11,175 nucleotides of DNA from Anaerolineales bacterium UBA6128 (GCA_002423325.1 DIVQ01000169.1:1-11175), one strand, 5' to 3'; shown: positions 1 through 7,401, numbered from the stretch's first letter. A program made the numbers and translations. The notes: generated by a model from the letters alone, not told the origin.

Positions 1-262
1 GTTCAAGGGCACGGGCAACATGGAGTTGCACCTGAACCGTCGCCTGGCAGAACGCCGCATCTTCCCGGCCATCGATATCCAGCGCTCCGGCACCCGCCGC
101 GAAGAGTTGCTGCTCGACCCCGAGGTGCTCAAGAAAGTCTGGACTCTGCGCCGGATGATCGACACCATCGGCGGCAACGAGTCCACCGAGCCGATTCTCG
201 AACGCCTTGGCAAGACCAAGACCAACGCCGACTTTTTGTCCACGCTCAACAAGAACGTGTAG
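1..262 (+). CDS. rho: Transcription termination factor Rho, C-terminal fragment (5' end outside window)
   Basis: Reading in frame from base 2, the 86 visible codons give the C-terminal end of Rho, the hexameric RNA-dependent ATPase/translocase that ends transcription at factor-dependent sites in the cytoplasm. The stretch FKGTGNMELHLNRRLAERR, followed by IFPAIDIQRSGTRREELL, is a highly conserved signature of the Rho motor domain near its C-terminus. It comes after the Walker and Q-loop regions, which lie upstream of the window. The tail (LDPEVLKKVWTLRRMID, then a short variable end) is also normal for Rho, and the gene stops at TAG 260-262, so the C-terminus looks complete. A GC-rich stem-loop sits just downstream, but no U-tract terminator is visible before the next gene. 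Identification is from recognised sequence and is firm. Confidence 0.95.
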   Translation, partial: FKGTGNMELHLNRRLAERRIFPAIDIQRSGTRREELLLDPEVLKKVWTLRRMIDTIGGNESTEPILERLGKTKTNADFLSTLNKNV

Positions 263-298
263 CCTGATCGTTCGCTGCGCAGACAGCGCAGGCCAGGC
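262..298 (+). other. GC-rich nested stem-loop after rho
   Basis: Two nested inverted repeats lie between rho and the LysM gene. The outer arms are GCCTG (262-266) and CAGGC (294-298). The inner arms are CTGCGC (275-280) and GCGCAG (286-291), with loop AGACA. No T-run follows, so a classical intrinsic terminator is not supported. It could be an mRNA 3'-end stabiliser or chance in GC-rich DNA. Confidence 0.3.
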
Positions 299-338
299 AC
301 GCTTGACGAAGCATTGCCGATCATTGGAGATACACAAG

Positions 339-1463
339 GTGCCGAGCACCACCAGCGCACACAATTCATCCAGTACCGGACCCTCCAGCGGAGGCCAACG
401 GCTTGACCTGCCCGCGATCGGCCGCTACGTGGGCCATCTGGCGGCGCTGTTGCTGGTTATCGCGGTCAGCTGGACGTTCATCCCCAGCAACCTGCCGACC
501 CCCGCGCTGGGTGGGCAGCTCGAGGTCGCGGCCCAGGCCTCTGCCAGCGCCCTGACCGCCGAAACCGCGGCCTCCGACCGTGCCTTTACGTCGGCATTGG
601 ATGCGACCCTCACGGCGACCGGCGGCGACACCGAGTACCTGACGCGGCGCTCGGAGCCCGTCACCCTGCGCGCCATGCGCGACGTGCTCACCCTGTCGGT
701 GCCGCAGCGCTCCGTGCGCACCTCCGTCCTGACCTATCGCGTGCAGCCCGGCGACTCGGTGCTGGCCATCGCGCAAAAGTTTGGCCTGCAGGGCGACACC
801 CTGCTGTGGGCCAACAGCAAACTGGCCGACAACCCCGACTTTTTGCAGATCGGGCAAGAGCTGAACATCCTGCCGGTGGACGGGGCCTACCATACCGTCG
901 TCAACGACGAGACGCTCGAGAGCATCGCCACACGCTACAAGGTCGAGCCGGCAGTGATCTATGAATATGCCGCCAACGAACTGGAGCCGCCCTACACGCT
1001 CACAGTCGGGCAAAAGCTCATCATCCCGGGGGGCATCAAGCCCTATGTGCCGCGCCGTGTCGAAGCCTACAACGGTCCCGTGCCGGCGGGCGCGCGCAAG
1101 GGTACCGGCGTGTTCGCCTGGCCCATGAACGGGTTGATCTCTCAAGGCTACTATTCGTGGCACCGCGCCATCGATATCGCCGCAGCCAAGGGCACGCGCA
1201 TCGTGGCAGCCGACTCGGGCTATGTGGTCACGGTACAGTACAGCGATACCGGCTACGGCCGCATGGTCGTCGTCAATCATCAGAACGGCTACAAGACGCT
1301 CTATGCTCACATGAGTGTCATCAACGTGGAGCTCGGGCAATCGGTCGCCAAGGGTGAACTCATCGGCCTGTGCGGCTCTACCGGCAACTCGACCGGTCCG
1401 CACCTGCACTTTGAGATCATGCGCCAGGACGTGCGCCTCAACCCCTTCATCTATCTGCCTTGA
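339..1463 (+). CDS. Membrane-anchored LysM-LysM-M23 peptidoglycan endopeptidase
   Basis: This 374-residue protein is probably a wall-bound peptidoglycan hydrolase. The chosen start is GTG 339, with GGAGA (326-330) eight bases upstream; the open frame runs further 5', into rho, but lacks support there. An N-terminal polar segment precedes one hydrophobic helix at about residues 31-48 (HLAALLLVIAVSW), giving an N-in, extracytoplasmic topology. Two LysM domains follow, at about 131-180 (YRVQPGDSVLAIAQKFG) and 184-230 (YHTVVNDETLESIATRY). These bind glycan. The C-terminal M23/LytM domain (about 255-374) keeps the zinc and catalytic residues: H275 and D279 in HRAID, H324 in YAHM, and H355/H357 in GPHLHFEI. 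All catalytic residues are present, so it should be an active endopeptidase rather than an EnvC-like activator. The Ser/Thr/Ala-rich linker (50-130) is unassigned. It ends before a strong terminator and is convergent with the PBP gene, which fits a shared wall-remodelling role. Confidence 0.92.
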   Translation: MPSTTSAHNSSSTGPSSGGQRLDLPAIGRYVGHLAALLLVIAVSWTFIPSNLPTPALGGQLEVAAQASASALTAETAASDRAFTSALDATLTATGGDTEYLTRRSEPVTLRAMRDVLTLSVPQRSVRTSVLTYRVQPGDSVLAIAQKFGLQGDTLLWANSKLADNPDFLQIGQELNILPVDGAYHTVVNDETLESIATRYKVEPAVIYEYAANELEPPYTLTVGQKLIIPGGIKPYVPRRVEAYNGPVPAGARKGTGVFAWPMNGLISQGYYSWHRAIDIAAAKGTRIVAADSGYVVTVQYSDTGYGRMVVVNHQNGYKTLYAHMSVINVELGQSVAKGELIGLCGSTGNSTGPHLHFEIMRQDVRLNPFIYLP

Positions 1464-1502
1464 CCGGGACGGCCCGTCTCAGCCGCCAGATCCACTGAAG
1501 CA

Positions 1503-1529
1503 AACGGGGAGAACCAGGTTCTCCCCGTT
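1503..1529 (+). terminator. Intrinsic terminator between convergent M23 and PBP genes
   Basis: A perfect 12-bp stem, AACGGGGAGAAC (1503-1514) with GTTCTCCCCGTT (1518-1529), closes on a 3-base CAG loop. It is followed on the plus strand by CTTGTTG, a weak U-rich tail. It lies 39 bases after the M23 stop codon. The stem is symmetric, and the minus-strand transcript of the PBP gene also runs into it about 75 bases after its stop, so it may serve both genes, although no minus-strand U-tract is evident. Confidence 0.8.
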
Positions 1530-1602
1530 CTTGTTGCCTGCCCTCAGTGAGGACTGCCGATCTTGTTGAGTCGCGCGCCTGTTCGCCCGCGTTGAGCGCG
1601 GC

Positions 1603-4323
1603 CTATGGCACGGGGTTGAGCGTCGGCGTGGGCGTGCGACGCACGATCACGGTGCGCACAGGCACAGGCACCGGCGTTCGCGTGTTCGCGAGGGCCGGCG
1701 TCGGCGTGGGCGCCAGCACCTCAACCACGGTACGCGCCTCAAAACGCTGCCCCTGCGTGTCAACCACCACCAAGCGCAGAGTGTAGATGCTGCCCGTCAG
1801 TCCCTGGGTATCCCAGATGCACAGCATCCCATCGTGCACGCTCGTGCCCAGTTGCGGCGTAATTGATGTCCACTGTTGGGGCGTGTAGCCGGCACCATAC
1901 TCCACCACATAATAGGCCATGCTGGGAATGTCGGCCGAACCCTGCACCACCACCGCACCCGTCACGGGCGTGGTCGTGACGCGCAGGTCGACGTAGCGCG
2001 CCGCCGTGTGCAGCGTGCAGACTTGCCGCGGCGGGGTGACGAGGCCTCGGTCGCGCGCCCACGCATCCCACCGCTCGCCATAGTCGTGCACCAACAGGTC
2101 CTGCACGCCGTCGAGCGGGCAGAACTCGGTTGCGAGCAACCCCGAGGCGTTGCAGACGTGCACGCGCTGGTGCACGCTGCACGCAGCGGGCAGAGCCCCC
2201 TCAAGGAACAGCTCGGTGCGCGTTTCGTCACACAGGTCGGTGGGGGCCATCCCCGAAACCGCACACACGGCTGCCTCCACCAGGCCGTTGGGGCGCTCGA
2301 ACGGCGCTGGCGCGCCGCCTGCGTGGGCCTGCAGCATCACGTCGCGCCATAGGGTGGCTGCCCCCCGCATGCCCGTCAGTCCCTGCATGGGGTGGCTATC
2401 ATTGTTGCCGACCCAAACTCCCAGCACCAGGTCCGACGTGTACCCCACGGTCAGGCTGTCGCGATAGTCGTCCGTCGTGCCGGTTTTGGCGGCGGCAGCG
2501 AAGGGCAACGCCAGCGGGTTGTCGGCGCCGAACACCGCCTCGCGCGCGGCGTTGTCCGACAGGACGTCGGTCAGCATATAGGCGTGGCGCGCATCCATCG
2601 CCCGCGTGCGGACGGGCTCCGGCTCGCCGAGCAGCAGGTTGCCTGCTTCATCGGTGATCCGCAGGATGGTGCGCGGGGCCACGCGCTCGCCGCCGCTGGC
2701 CAGCGCGCCATAGGCCGCCGTGAGTTCGTAGAGCGTGACGTTGGTCGTGCCCAGCGCGGCCGACAGGTCATATCCCGGGTCCGCCAGTGATGCGAGCCCC
2801 ACGCGCTGCGCCACGTCGAGGTAGGCATCCATGCCCACCTCCCGCAGCGTGAACACCGCGGGAATGTTGAGCGACGATCCGAGCGCCATGCGCAGCGAAA
2901 CGGGGCCGTGTTCCCGGTTGCCATAGTTCGTCGGCCAGTTGGGGCCGCCGCCGAAATCCTGCGCCGCGTCCATCAGCATCGTAGAGGGCGTCCAGCCGCG
3001 CTCCAGCGCTGCCAGGTACACAAAGGGCTTGAGGGTCGAGCCAGGCTGCCGCGGGTTGAGCGCCACGTTCACCTGGCCGTCGATGCCGGCATCCCAAAAG
3101 TCGGCGCTCCCCAAGAGCGCCAGCACATCCCCGTTGGCCGGATCCAGCGCCACCAGCGCTGCGTTGGACGCGTCCAGCGTGCGCAGGTCGAGCATGCGAT
3201 CCGCCACGACCTGTTCGACCATGCGCTGCAGGTCCAGATCGAGCGTCGTATAGACCTGCAATCCGCCCTTGTAGAGCACCTCGGTGCCGTACAGTCGCTC
3301 CAGCTCCTGTCGCACCTGCACCACCAGATGCGGTGCCTCCATCACAAAGGTCTGCGGCTGCACGCCCAGCGGCAGCGCGGCCGCCTCAGCGCGTTGCGCT
3401 TCAGAGATAAAGCCCTGCCGCCGCATCAGGTAGAGCACATAGTTCCGCCGTCCCAGGGCCTCCTCAGGATAGGCGTAGGGATCATAGTAAGCCGGCGTCT
3501 GCAGGATGCCCGCCAGGAGCGCGGCCTCGTGCAGCTCGAGTTGCGCCACCGGTTTGCCAAAATAGGCCTCCGACGCCGCAAAGATCCCGTACGCCAGGTT
3601 GCCATAGTAGGATTCGTTCAGGTAGACCTCGAGGATGTCGTCCTTGCTGTAGGTGCGCGTCAGCTCGGCCGCCAGGATCGCCTCCTGCAGCTTGCGCCTG
3701 AGGGTGCGCTCGGGGCTCAGCAGCACCATCTTGGTCACCTGCTGGGTGATCGTGCTTCCGCCGTAGGTGACCTCGTCCTGACGCAGGTCCTGGTACAGCG
3801 CCCACAGGATGGCCTTCAGGTCGACGCCCGGATGCGAGTAAAAGCTGCCGTCCTCAGTGGCGACGGTAGAGGCGATGACGACGTAGGGGATCTCTTCGAT
3901 CTCTACGACCGTGCGCCGCCCCGCCATCGGGTCGAACACCTCAAAAAGCAGCCGGCCCTGTCGATCACAGATGCGCGTGCTGCGGTAGGGGTTGGTGCGC
4001 GAGTAGAGCTCTTGCGGCGAGGGCAGCGTGCGCGCATAGTAGGCGTACAGGCCCAGCGCGGCCAGCGACGCCAGCAACACCGCCGCGCTCAGCGCCAGCA
4101 GCCCCACCTGCAACCCGTGCACAAACGCGGATCCCGCCTTGCGCGCGGGTTGCGCGGGCGCGACAGGTCGGGCGGATGGCGCGGGCCGCACGGGCGGCCG
4201 CGTTGCCGGTCGGCTGGGCGCCGCTGCGCCGGTAGCCCTGGGCGCGGTGCGACGCGGGGGAGCAGGAGGTGGGGTCGGCAGGTCGTCCCACGGCGACGGG
4301 TACAGTGGCTTGGTTTTGGTCAC
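1603..4323 (-). CDS. Class A penicillin-binding protein (glycosyltransferase 51 + transpeptidase) with C-terminal extensions
   Basis: This 906-residue bifunctional peptidoglycan synthase polymerises lipid II and cross-links stem peptides outside the membrane. The start is GTG 4323, with AAGGA six bases upstream (minus strand); an in-frame ATG at 4503 would run into the divergent gene and is rejected. A cytoplasmic Pro/Ala/Arg-rich tail (15-63) precedes one TM helix (about 71-95). The GT51 domain shows TEDGSFYSHPG with catalytic E157, then GGSTITQQ and RRKLQEAILAAELTR. The transpeptidase domain has all three motifs: S429-x-x-K432 in PGSTLKPF, S484-L-N486, and K613-T-G. After it comes a six-cysteine segment (C687 to C735), then a beta-sandwich-like domain (about 779-869). 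The Pro/Thr-rich tail (870-906) is partly encoded by a 14-bp direct repeat (1621-1634 and 1699-1712). At 906 residues it is long for the family because of these extensions. An attached beta-sandwich followed by a TPTPT tail is familiar from Chloroflexota envelope proteins. Confidence 0.95.
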   Translation of the reverse strand: MTKTKPLYPSPWDDLPTPPPAPPRRTAPRATGAAAPSRPATRPPVRPAPSARPVAPAQPARKAGSAFVHGLQVGLLALSAAVLLASLAALGLYAYYARTLPSPQELYSRTNPYRSTRICDRQGRLLFEVFDPMAGRRTVVEIEEIPYVVIASTVATEDGSFYSHPGVDLKAILWALYQDLRQDEVTYGGSTITQQVTKMVLLSPERTLRRKLQEAILAAELTRTYSKDDILEVYLNESYYGNLAYGIFAASEAYFGKPVAQLELHEAALLAGILQTPAYYDPYAYPEEALGRRNYVLYLMRRQGFISEAQRAEAAALPLGVQPQTFVMEAPHLVVQVRQELERLYGTEVLYKGGLQVYTTLDLDLQRMVEQVVADRMLDLRTLDASNAALVALDPANGDVLALLGSADFWDAGIDGQVNVALNPRQPGSTLKPFVYLAALERGWTPSTMLMDAAQDFGGGPNWPTNYGNREHGPVSLRMALGSSLNIPAVFTLREVGMDAYLDVAQRVGLASLADPGYDLSAALGTTNVTLYELTAAYGALASGGERVAPRTILRITDEAGNLLLGEPEPVRTRAMDARHAYMLTDVLSDNAAREAVFGADNPLALPFAAAAKTGTTDDYRDSLTVGYTSDLVLGVWVGNNDSHPMQGLTGMRGAATLWRDVMLQAHAGGAPAPFERPNGLVEAAVCAVSGMAPTDLCDETRTELFLEGALPAACSVHQRVHVCNASGLLATEFCPLDGVQDLLVHDYGERWDAWARDRGLVTPPRQVCTLHTAARYVDLRVTTTPVTGAVVVQGSADIPSMAYYVVEYGAGYTPQQWTSITPQLGTSVHDGMLCIWDTQGLTGSIYTLRLVVVDTQGQRFEARTVVEVLAPTPTPALANTRTPVPVPVRTVIVRRTPTPTLNPVP

Positions 4324-4354
4324 AGGTAATCCTTTGACAATATCGACTGACGCT

Positions 4355-4383
4355 ATCCTAGTCTCTGTGGTCAAGACGCGCAA
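4355..4383 (-). promoter_or_regulatory. Candidate sigma-70-type promoter for the PBP gene
   Basis: On the minus strand, TTGCGC (4383-4378) is separated by 17 bases from TAGGAT (4360-4355), about 30 bases upstream of the GTG start. Spacing is ideal, but the hexamers match consensus only 3/6 and 4/6. A TTGACC lies between them but has no well-spaced -10. Placement is tentative. Confidence 0.4.
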
Positions 4384-4417
4384 AACCGGCCCGGGGTTCC
4401 GCGACAGCAAAGAGCGC

Positions 4418-4446
4418 TTGCGCCGCCGGGCCGTTTGGTGTATCGT
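4418..4446 (+). promoter_or_regulatory. Candidate sigma-70-type promoter for the cupin gene
   Basis: TTGCGC (4418-4423), a 17-base spacer and TATCGT (4441-4446) would start a transcript near 4453, about 30 bases before the ATG. The -35 hexamer is identical to that of the divergent PBP candidate, and the -10 matches 4/6. It is tentative, but it is the best-spaced pair in this intergenic region. Confidence 0.4.
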
Positions 4447-4483
4447 TCGAGGACAATGTGCACATCGCGCAAGGAGATCACGC

Positions 4484-5698
4484 ATGAACACCGAACGTCT
4501 CATCCAGATGGCACTCGACCAGGGTCAGGGCGTGCTGCGCCTGGCGCCCGCCTGGGTCCCGCGCTCGTTCTGCATCCCCGGTCGCCGACTCAAGATGCAC
4601 CCCGACGACTTGTACGCCTTTGGCGCCCATCGTGGCGGCATCGATGAGCGCTGGCTGTCCTCCACGACCAAGGCCGACAACGGCCCCGAAACCACGCCCG
4701 ACGAGGGTCTGAGCCATGTGGTAATGCAGGACGGCCGCACCCTGCACAAGTTTCTGCTGCGCGACGCCATCGACGTGGCCGGCCGCGCCATCATCGGCCC
4801 GCGCCTTATGGACGAGTACAACTGCTGGCCGGCCTACAGCAAGCTGTTCGACAACAAGGGCCCGCTGCCACACCACATGCACCAGATGGAGGCCAACGCC
4901 CAGGCCGTGGGGCAGAAACCCAAGCCGGAGGCCTACTATTTCCCCAGGCAGCTGAACAACCACGGGGGCGATTTCCCCTATACCTTTTTCGGACTGTTCC
5001 CCGGCACCACCCACGACGACATCGTGAACTGTCTGCGCAACTGGGACAGGGGCGACAATGGCATCACCGCGCTGTCACAGGCCTATGTGCTGCAGCCAGG
5101 CACCGGCTGGGACGTGCCCGCCGGCATCCTGCACGCCCCCGGCAGCCTCTGCACCTACGAGCCGCAGTTCGCCAGCGACGTCTTTGCGATGTTCCAGTCG
5201 CTCGTCGCCGACGTGCCGATCGGCTGGGACCTGCTGGTCAAGAACGTGCCACTCGAGCGCCAGCACGACCTCGACTATATCGCTGCCATGGTGGACCTGC
5301 CCGGCAATATGGATCCGGACTTTTACCGGCACCGCTTCATGGCGCCCAAGCCGGTCAATCCGCAGGCCGACCCGCAGGTCGAGGGCTACGAAGACCTGTG
5401 GGTTGCCTACCGCAGCCCGGTGTTCAGCGCCAAGGAGACCACGATCCTGCCGGGCCGCACGGTCACGCTGACTGACGCAGCCTGCTATGGACTCATCGTG
5501 CTGCAGGGGCACGGCACGCTCGGCGCTTGGCAGATCGAATCGCCTGCGCTCATTCACTTCGGCCAGCTCACCAACGACGAGTTCTTTGTCAGCGAGAGCG
5601 CGGCGCGCAGCGGCGTACGCATCACCAACCCCAGCGATTGCGATCCCATCGTGCTGCTGCGGCACTATGGGCCCGGCAACCCTGACCTCGCGCTCTAG
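4484..5698 (+). CDS. Cupin protein resembling class I mannose-6-phosphate isomerase, specific substrate unknown
   Basis: This 404-residue cytoplasmic protein starts at ATG 4484, with AAGGAG (4471-4476) seven bases upstream. No signal peptide or membrane segment is seen. The first cupin-like half carries a metal-site pattern: H131-M-H133 in PHHMHQME, E149 in KPKPEAYYF, and H217 in VPAGILHAPG. The KPE glutamate and the VPAGxxHAxG histidine recall the zinc ligands of class I phosphomannose isomerases. The second half (about 320-404), with WVAYRSPVFSAKETTILPG, VLQGHGTLG and a short LRHYGPG end, looks like a second, metal-free cupin fold. The family relationship is inferred from these motifs. It could be a sugar-phosphate isomerase, an epimerase or a non-enzymatic sugar-binding cupin. 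It appears monocistronic, flanked by its own promoter candidate and a strong stem-loop, and no sugar-metabolism neighbour helps to fix the substrate. Confidence 0.75.
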   Translation: MNTERLIQMALDQGQGVLRLAPAWVPRSFCIPGRRLKMHPDDLYAFGAHRGGIDERWLSSTTKADNGPETTPDEGLSHVVMQDGRTLHKFLLRDAIDVAGRAIIGPRLMDEYNCWPAYSKLFDNKGPLPHHMHQMEANAQAVGQKPKPEAYYFPRQLNNHGGDFPYTFFGLFPGTTHDDIVNCLRNWDRGDNGITALSQAYVLQPGTGWDVPAGILHAPGSLCTYEPQFASDVFAMFQSLVADVPIGWDLLVKNVPLERQHDLDYIAAMVDLPGNMDPDFYRHRFMAPKPVNPQADPQVEGYEDLWVAYRSPVFSAKETTILPGRTVTLTDAACYGLIVLQGHGTLGAWQIESPALIHFGQLTNDEFFVSESAARSGVRITNPSDCDPIVLLRHYGPGNPDLAL

Positions 5699-5735
5699 CA
5701 GTACGCCGCCGCGCCACGTCTCGGCGCCGTCGCGA

Positions 5736-5789
5736 GCAGACCAGGAACAAAGACACAGAGTTGGACGTCAACTCTGTGTCTTTGTCTGC
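5736..5789 (+). terminator. Long perfect stem-loop terminating the cupin gene
   Basis: A perfect 17-bp stem, ACAAAGACACAGAGTTG (5747-5763) with its complement (5769-5785), closes on a GACGT loop. It is extended by GCAGA (5736-5740) pairing with TCTGC (5785-5789) across a left-side bulge. The right arm is T-rich (GTCTTTGTC) but no separate U-tract follows. It lies 48 bases after the cupin stop and before the LCP promoter, so an insulating terminator is the most likely role. Confidence 0.7.
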
Positions 5790-5840
5790 AATCGACCCCT
5801 GTCGTGTGCCGCGCACGTCACTCCCCGGGAAGACGTCGAC

Positions 5841-5868
5841 TTGCAGCGAAAGCGAATCCAGATAGAAT
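5841..5868 (+). promoter_or_regulatory. Candidate promoter of the LCP gene
   Basis: TAGAAT (5863-5868) matches the -10 consensus 5/6 and sits 16 bases after TTGCAG (5841-5846), a weak -35 (3/6). Predicted initiation near 5875 would leave a very short leader, with AGAGGA (5878-5883) nine bases before the ATG at 5893. Confidence 0.5.
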
Positions 5869-5892
5869 GCCCTGACCAGAGGACATAATGCA

Positions 5893-7239
5893 ATGACGAT
5901 CTCGGACAAACCCGCTGACCGCTGGCGCAGGGCCTTGCGCACTCTTACTATGACGCTCCTGATTGCCGGTGCGGTCTACTCGGGCTATTTCTTCTTCTCG
6001 ACCGTACGTGCGCTCGTATCGCAGACCAGCCTGCCATTTGTCGATAGCGTCTCCTCTGGCAAGGCCACCGTCGGGCGCGCGCCCGAGAGCGAGTTGCCCG
6101 ACATCGCCCTGCGGCAGGAGCGCGTCAACGTGCTGCTGCTCGGCATCGATCAACGCGAGGGTGAGCCCGGCCCGTTCCGCACCGACACGATGATCCTGGC
6201 CGGCATCGACCCGGTCAGCAACTCGGTGTCGATGCTGTCGATCCCCCGTGACCTGTGGGTGCGCATTCCGGGCTATGGCGAGAACCGCATCAATACGGCG
6301 CACTCGACGGGCGACGCCGAGGGCTATCCCGGCGCCGGCGTGGCGCTCGCCAAAAAGACCGTCGCCCAGAACTTTGGTGTGCCCGTGCACTATTACGTGC
6401 GCATCAACTTTTCCGGCTTCGAAAAGCTGATCGACGCCATCGGCGGGCTCGACATTGACGTGCCCGTGGCCATTCACGATGACGAGTACCCCACCGAGGA
6501 CTATGGCACGATGGTGCTGGATATCCCCGCCGGACTCCAACACATGGATGGCGAGACGGCGCTGCGTTACGCGCGTTCACGCCACGGCACCGGCGACTTT
6601 GACCGCATGTCGCGCCAGCAGGACGTGATCCGCGCCGCGCTCGACAAAGTGCTCAGTCTCGACATTCCCGTGACGCGCTGGCCCAAGCTGCTCGAGCTGG
6701 CGGGCGAGTCGGTGCAGACCGACCTGACGCTGGACGAGATTCGCGACCTGACTCCGCTGGCCCGCGACATCAACACCGCCGCGCTGCAATCGGGCGTCAT
6801 CGATGGCGACATGACAGTCACCAGCATCACGCCACAGGGCGCGATGGTCGAAGTCCCCATCTGGGATCGCATCAACCCTTTGGTGGAGCAGCTCTTCCCG
6901 TCAGCGACTAACGGCGCGCTCAGGAGCGACGACCGCGCGCAGATCGCGGCCGAGAACGCCTCCATCACGGTGCTGAACGGCACGCTGGTCAGCGATCTGG
7001 CCCAGCAGACCGCCGAGAGCCTCGCCGCGCAGGGCTATCAGGTCATCGGCCATGGCAACGCAGAGCGCTTTGACTATGCCGAGACCTGGGTGGTGGCCTA
7101 CACCGACGCCCCCTACACGCTGGCGGGCCTCGCCCGCGCCCTCAACATTCCCGCCGAGCGCATCCGCCGCGAAGCCGAGGCCGCCGAAGCCGACATCCGC
7201 ATCATCCTCGGGCGCGACCGGGTGCGTCAGGGCAACTGA
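5893..7239 (+). CDS. LytR-CpsA-Psr (LCP) family protein with LytR_C domain
   Basis: This 448-residue membrane protein belongs to the LCP family. Its members transfer polyprenyl-linked glycopolymers onto peptidoglycan, or in some cases other acceptors, at the outer face of the membrane. ATG 5893 is preferred: the ATG at 5888 is out of frame and stops at once, and AGAGGA lies nine bases upstream of 5893. One TM helix (about 17-36) is followed by the LCP domain (about 78-255), opening with VNVLLLGIDQR. The conserved charged residues that bind the lipid pyrophosphate and metal are visible: R96-T-D98, R119 in SIPRDLWVRIPG, and the R225/R228/R230/R238 cluster in LRYARSRHGTGDFDRMSRQQ. A LytR_C domain (about 355-445), beginning ASITVLNGT, closes the protein. 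The acceptor glycopolymer cannot be told from the window. The gene appears monocistronic, and no convincing terminator is seen before the next promoter. Confidence 0.93.
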   Translation: MTISDKPADRWRRALRTLTMTLLIAGAVYSGYFFFSTVRALVSQTSLPFVDSVSSGKATVGRAPESELPDIALRQERVNVLLLGIDQREGEPGPFRTDTMILAGIDPVSNSVSMLSIPRDLWVRIPGYGENRINTAHSTGDAEGYPGAGVALAKKTVAQNFGVPVHYYVRINFSGFEKLIDAIGGLDIDVPVAIHDDEYPTEDYGTMVLDIPAGLQHMDGETALRYARSRHGTGDFDRMSRQQDVIRAALDKVLSLDIPVTRWPKLLELAGESVQTDLTLDEIRDLTPLARDINTAALQSGVIDGDMTVTSITPQGAMVEVPIWDRINPLVEQLFPSATNGALRSDDRAQIAAENASITVLNGTLVSDLAQQTAESLAAQGYQVIGHGNAERFDYAETWVVAYTDAPYTLAGLARALNIPAERIRREAEAAEADIRIILGRDRVRQGN

Positions 7240-7277
7240 CTCGCCTCCGCTGCGCTCAGAAACACTCCTCAAAAACC

Positions 7278-7314
7278 GTCAACCTTTTGACAGGCACGTT
7301 CACTGTGTTATAAT
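7278..7314 (+). promoter_or_regulatory. Near-consensus promoter of the hydrogenase-type operon, with inverted repeat over the -35
   Basis: TTGACA (7287-7292, 6/6) is followed by a 16-base spacer and TATAAT (7309-7314, 6/6), with an extended -10 TG at 7306-7307. This is by far the strongest promoter in the window. A short inverted repeat, GTCAA (7278-7282) and TTGAC (7287-7291), overlaps the -35 and may be an operator, although five-base arms could be chance. Predicted start is near 7321, giving a leader of about 80 bases before ATG 7402. Confidence 0.85.
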
Positions 7315-7350
7315 CCCATGGTTGCCTGACCCTCAGTAGAGATTCACGAG

Positions 7351-7366
7351 GGCCGCCGGCTCGGCC
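7351..7366 (+). other. Small leader hairpin between operon promoter and first gene
   Basis: GGCCG (7351-7355) and CGGCC (7362-7366) can pair around a six-base loop in the untranslated leader. No T-run follows and no known riboswitch architecture is recognised. It may be chance in GC-rich DNA. Confidence 0.25.
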
Positions 7367-7401
7367 TGCAACCCGGACGGCAAGCGTTCCGCGAGGACAA
7401 G

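Noticed and set aside
207..338. Upstream extension of the LysM-M23 protein to a start inside rho
   Set aside because: It would overlap rho by 56 bases and add Arg/Cys-rich sequence before the TM helix. GTG 339 has a good GGAGA site and gives a normal anchor topology.
366..1409. Long minus-strand open frame opposite the LysM-M23 gene
   Set aside because: It is antisense to a gene with clear domains and catalytic residues. Its translation is His/Arg/Gly-rich without recognisable motifs, as expected of a GC-rich shadow frame.
1621..1712. 14-bp direct repeat (1621-1634 and 1699-1712) as a mobile-element or regulatory repeat
   Set aside because: It lies in coding sequence for the Pro/Thr tail of the PBP and is explained by repeated Thr-Pro codons.
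2908..4329. 473-codon plus-strand open frame opposite the PBP gene
   Set aside because: It mirrors the GT51/transpeptidase coding sequence, has biased Arg/Gln/His composition, no domain and no ribosome site. It is a shadow frame.
4139..4483. Upstream extension of the cupin protein
   Set aside because: The added residues are low-complexity Gly/Ala/Arg antisense to the PBP start. ATG 4484 has AAGGAG at seven bases.
4324..4503. Upstream extension of the PBP to an ATG at 4503
   Set aside because: It overlaps the divergent cupin start, covers the promoter region and adds a Cys/Arg-rich stretch. GTG 4323 has AAGGA at six bases.
7293..7316. Possible Rex (NADH-sensing) operator between -35 and -10
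   Set aside because: Only a TTCAC half is present; the paired TTGTGA half-site needed for a Rex dyad is missing, so no redox repressor can be named.
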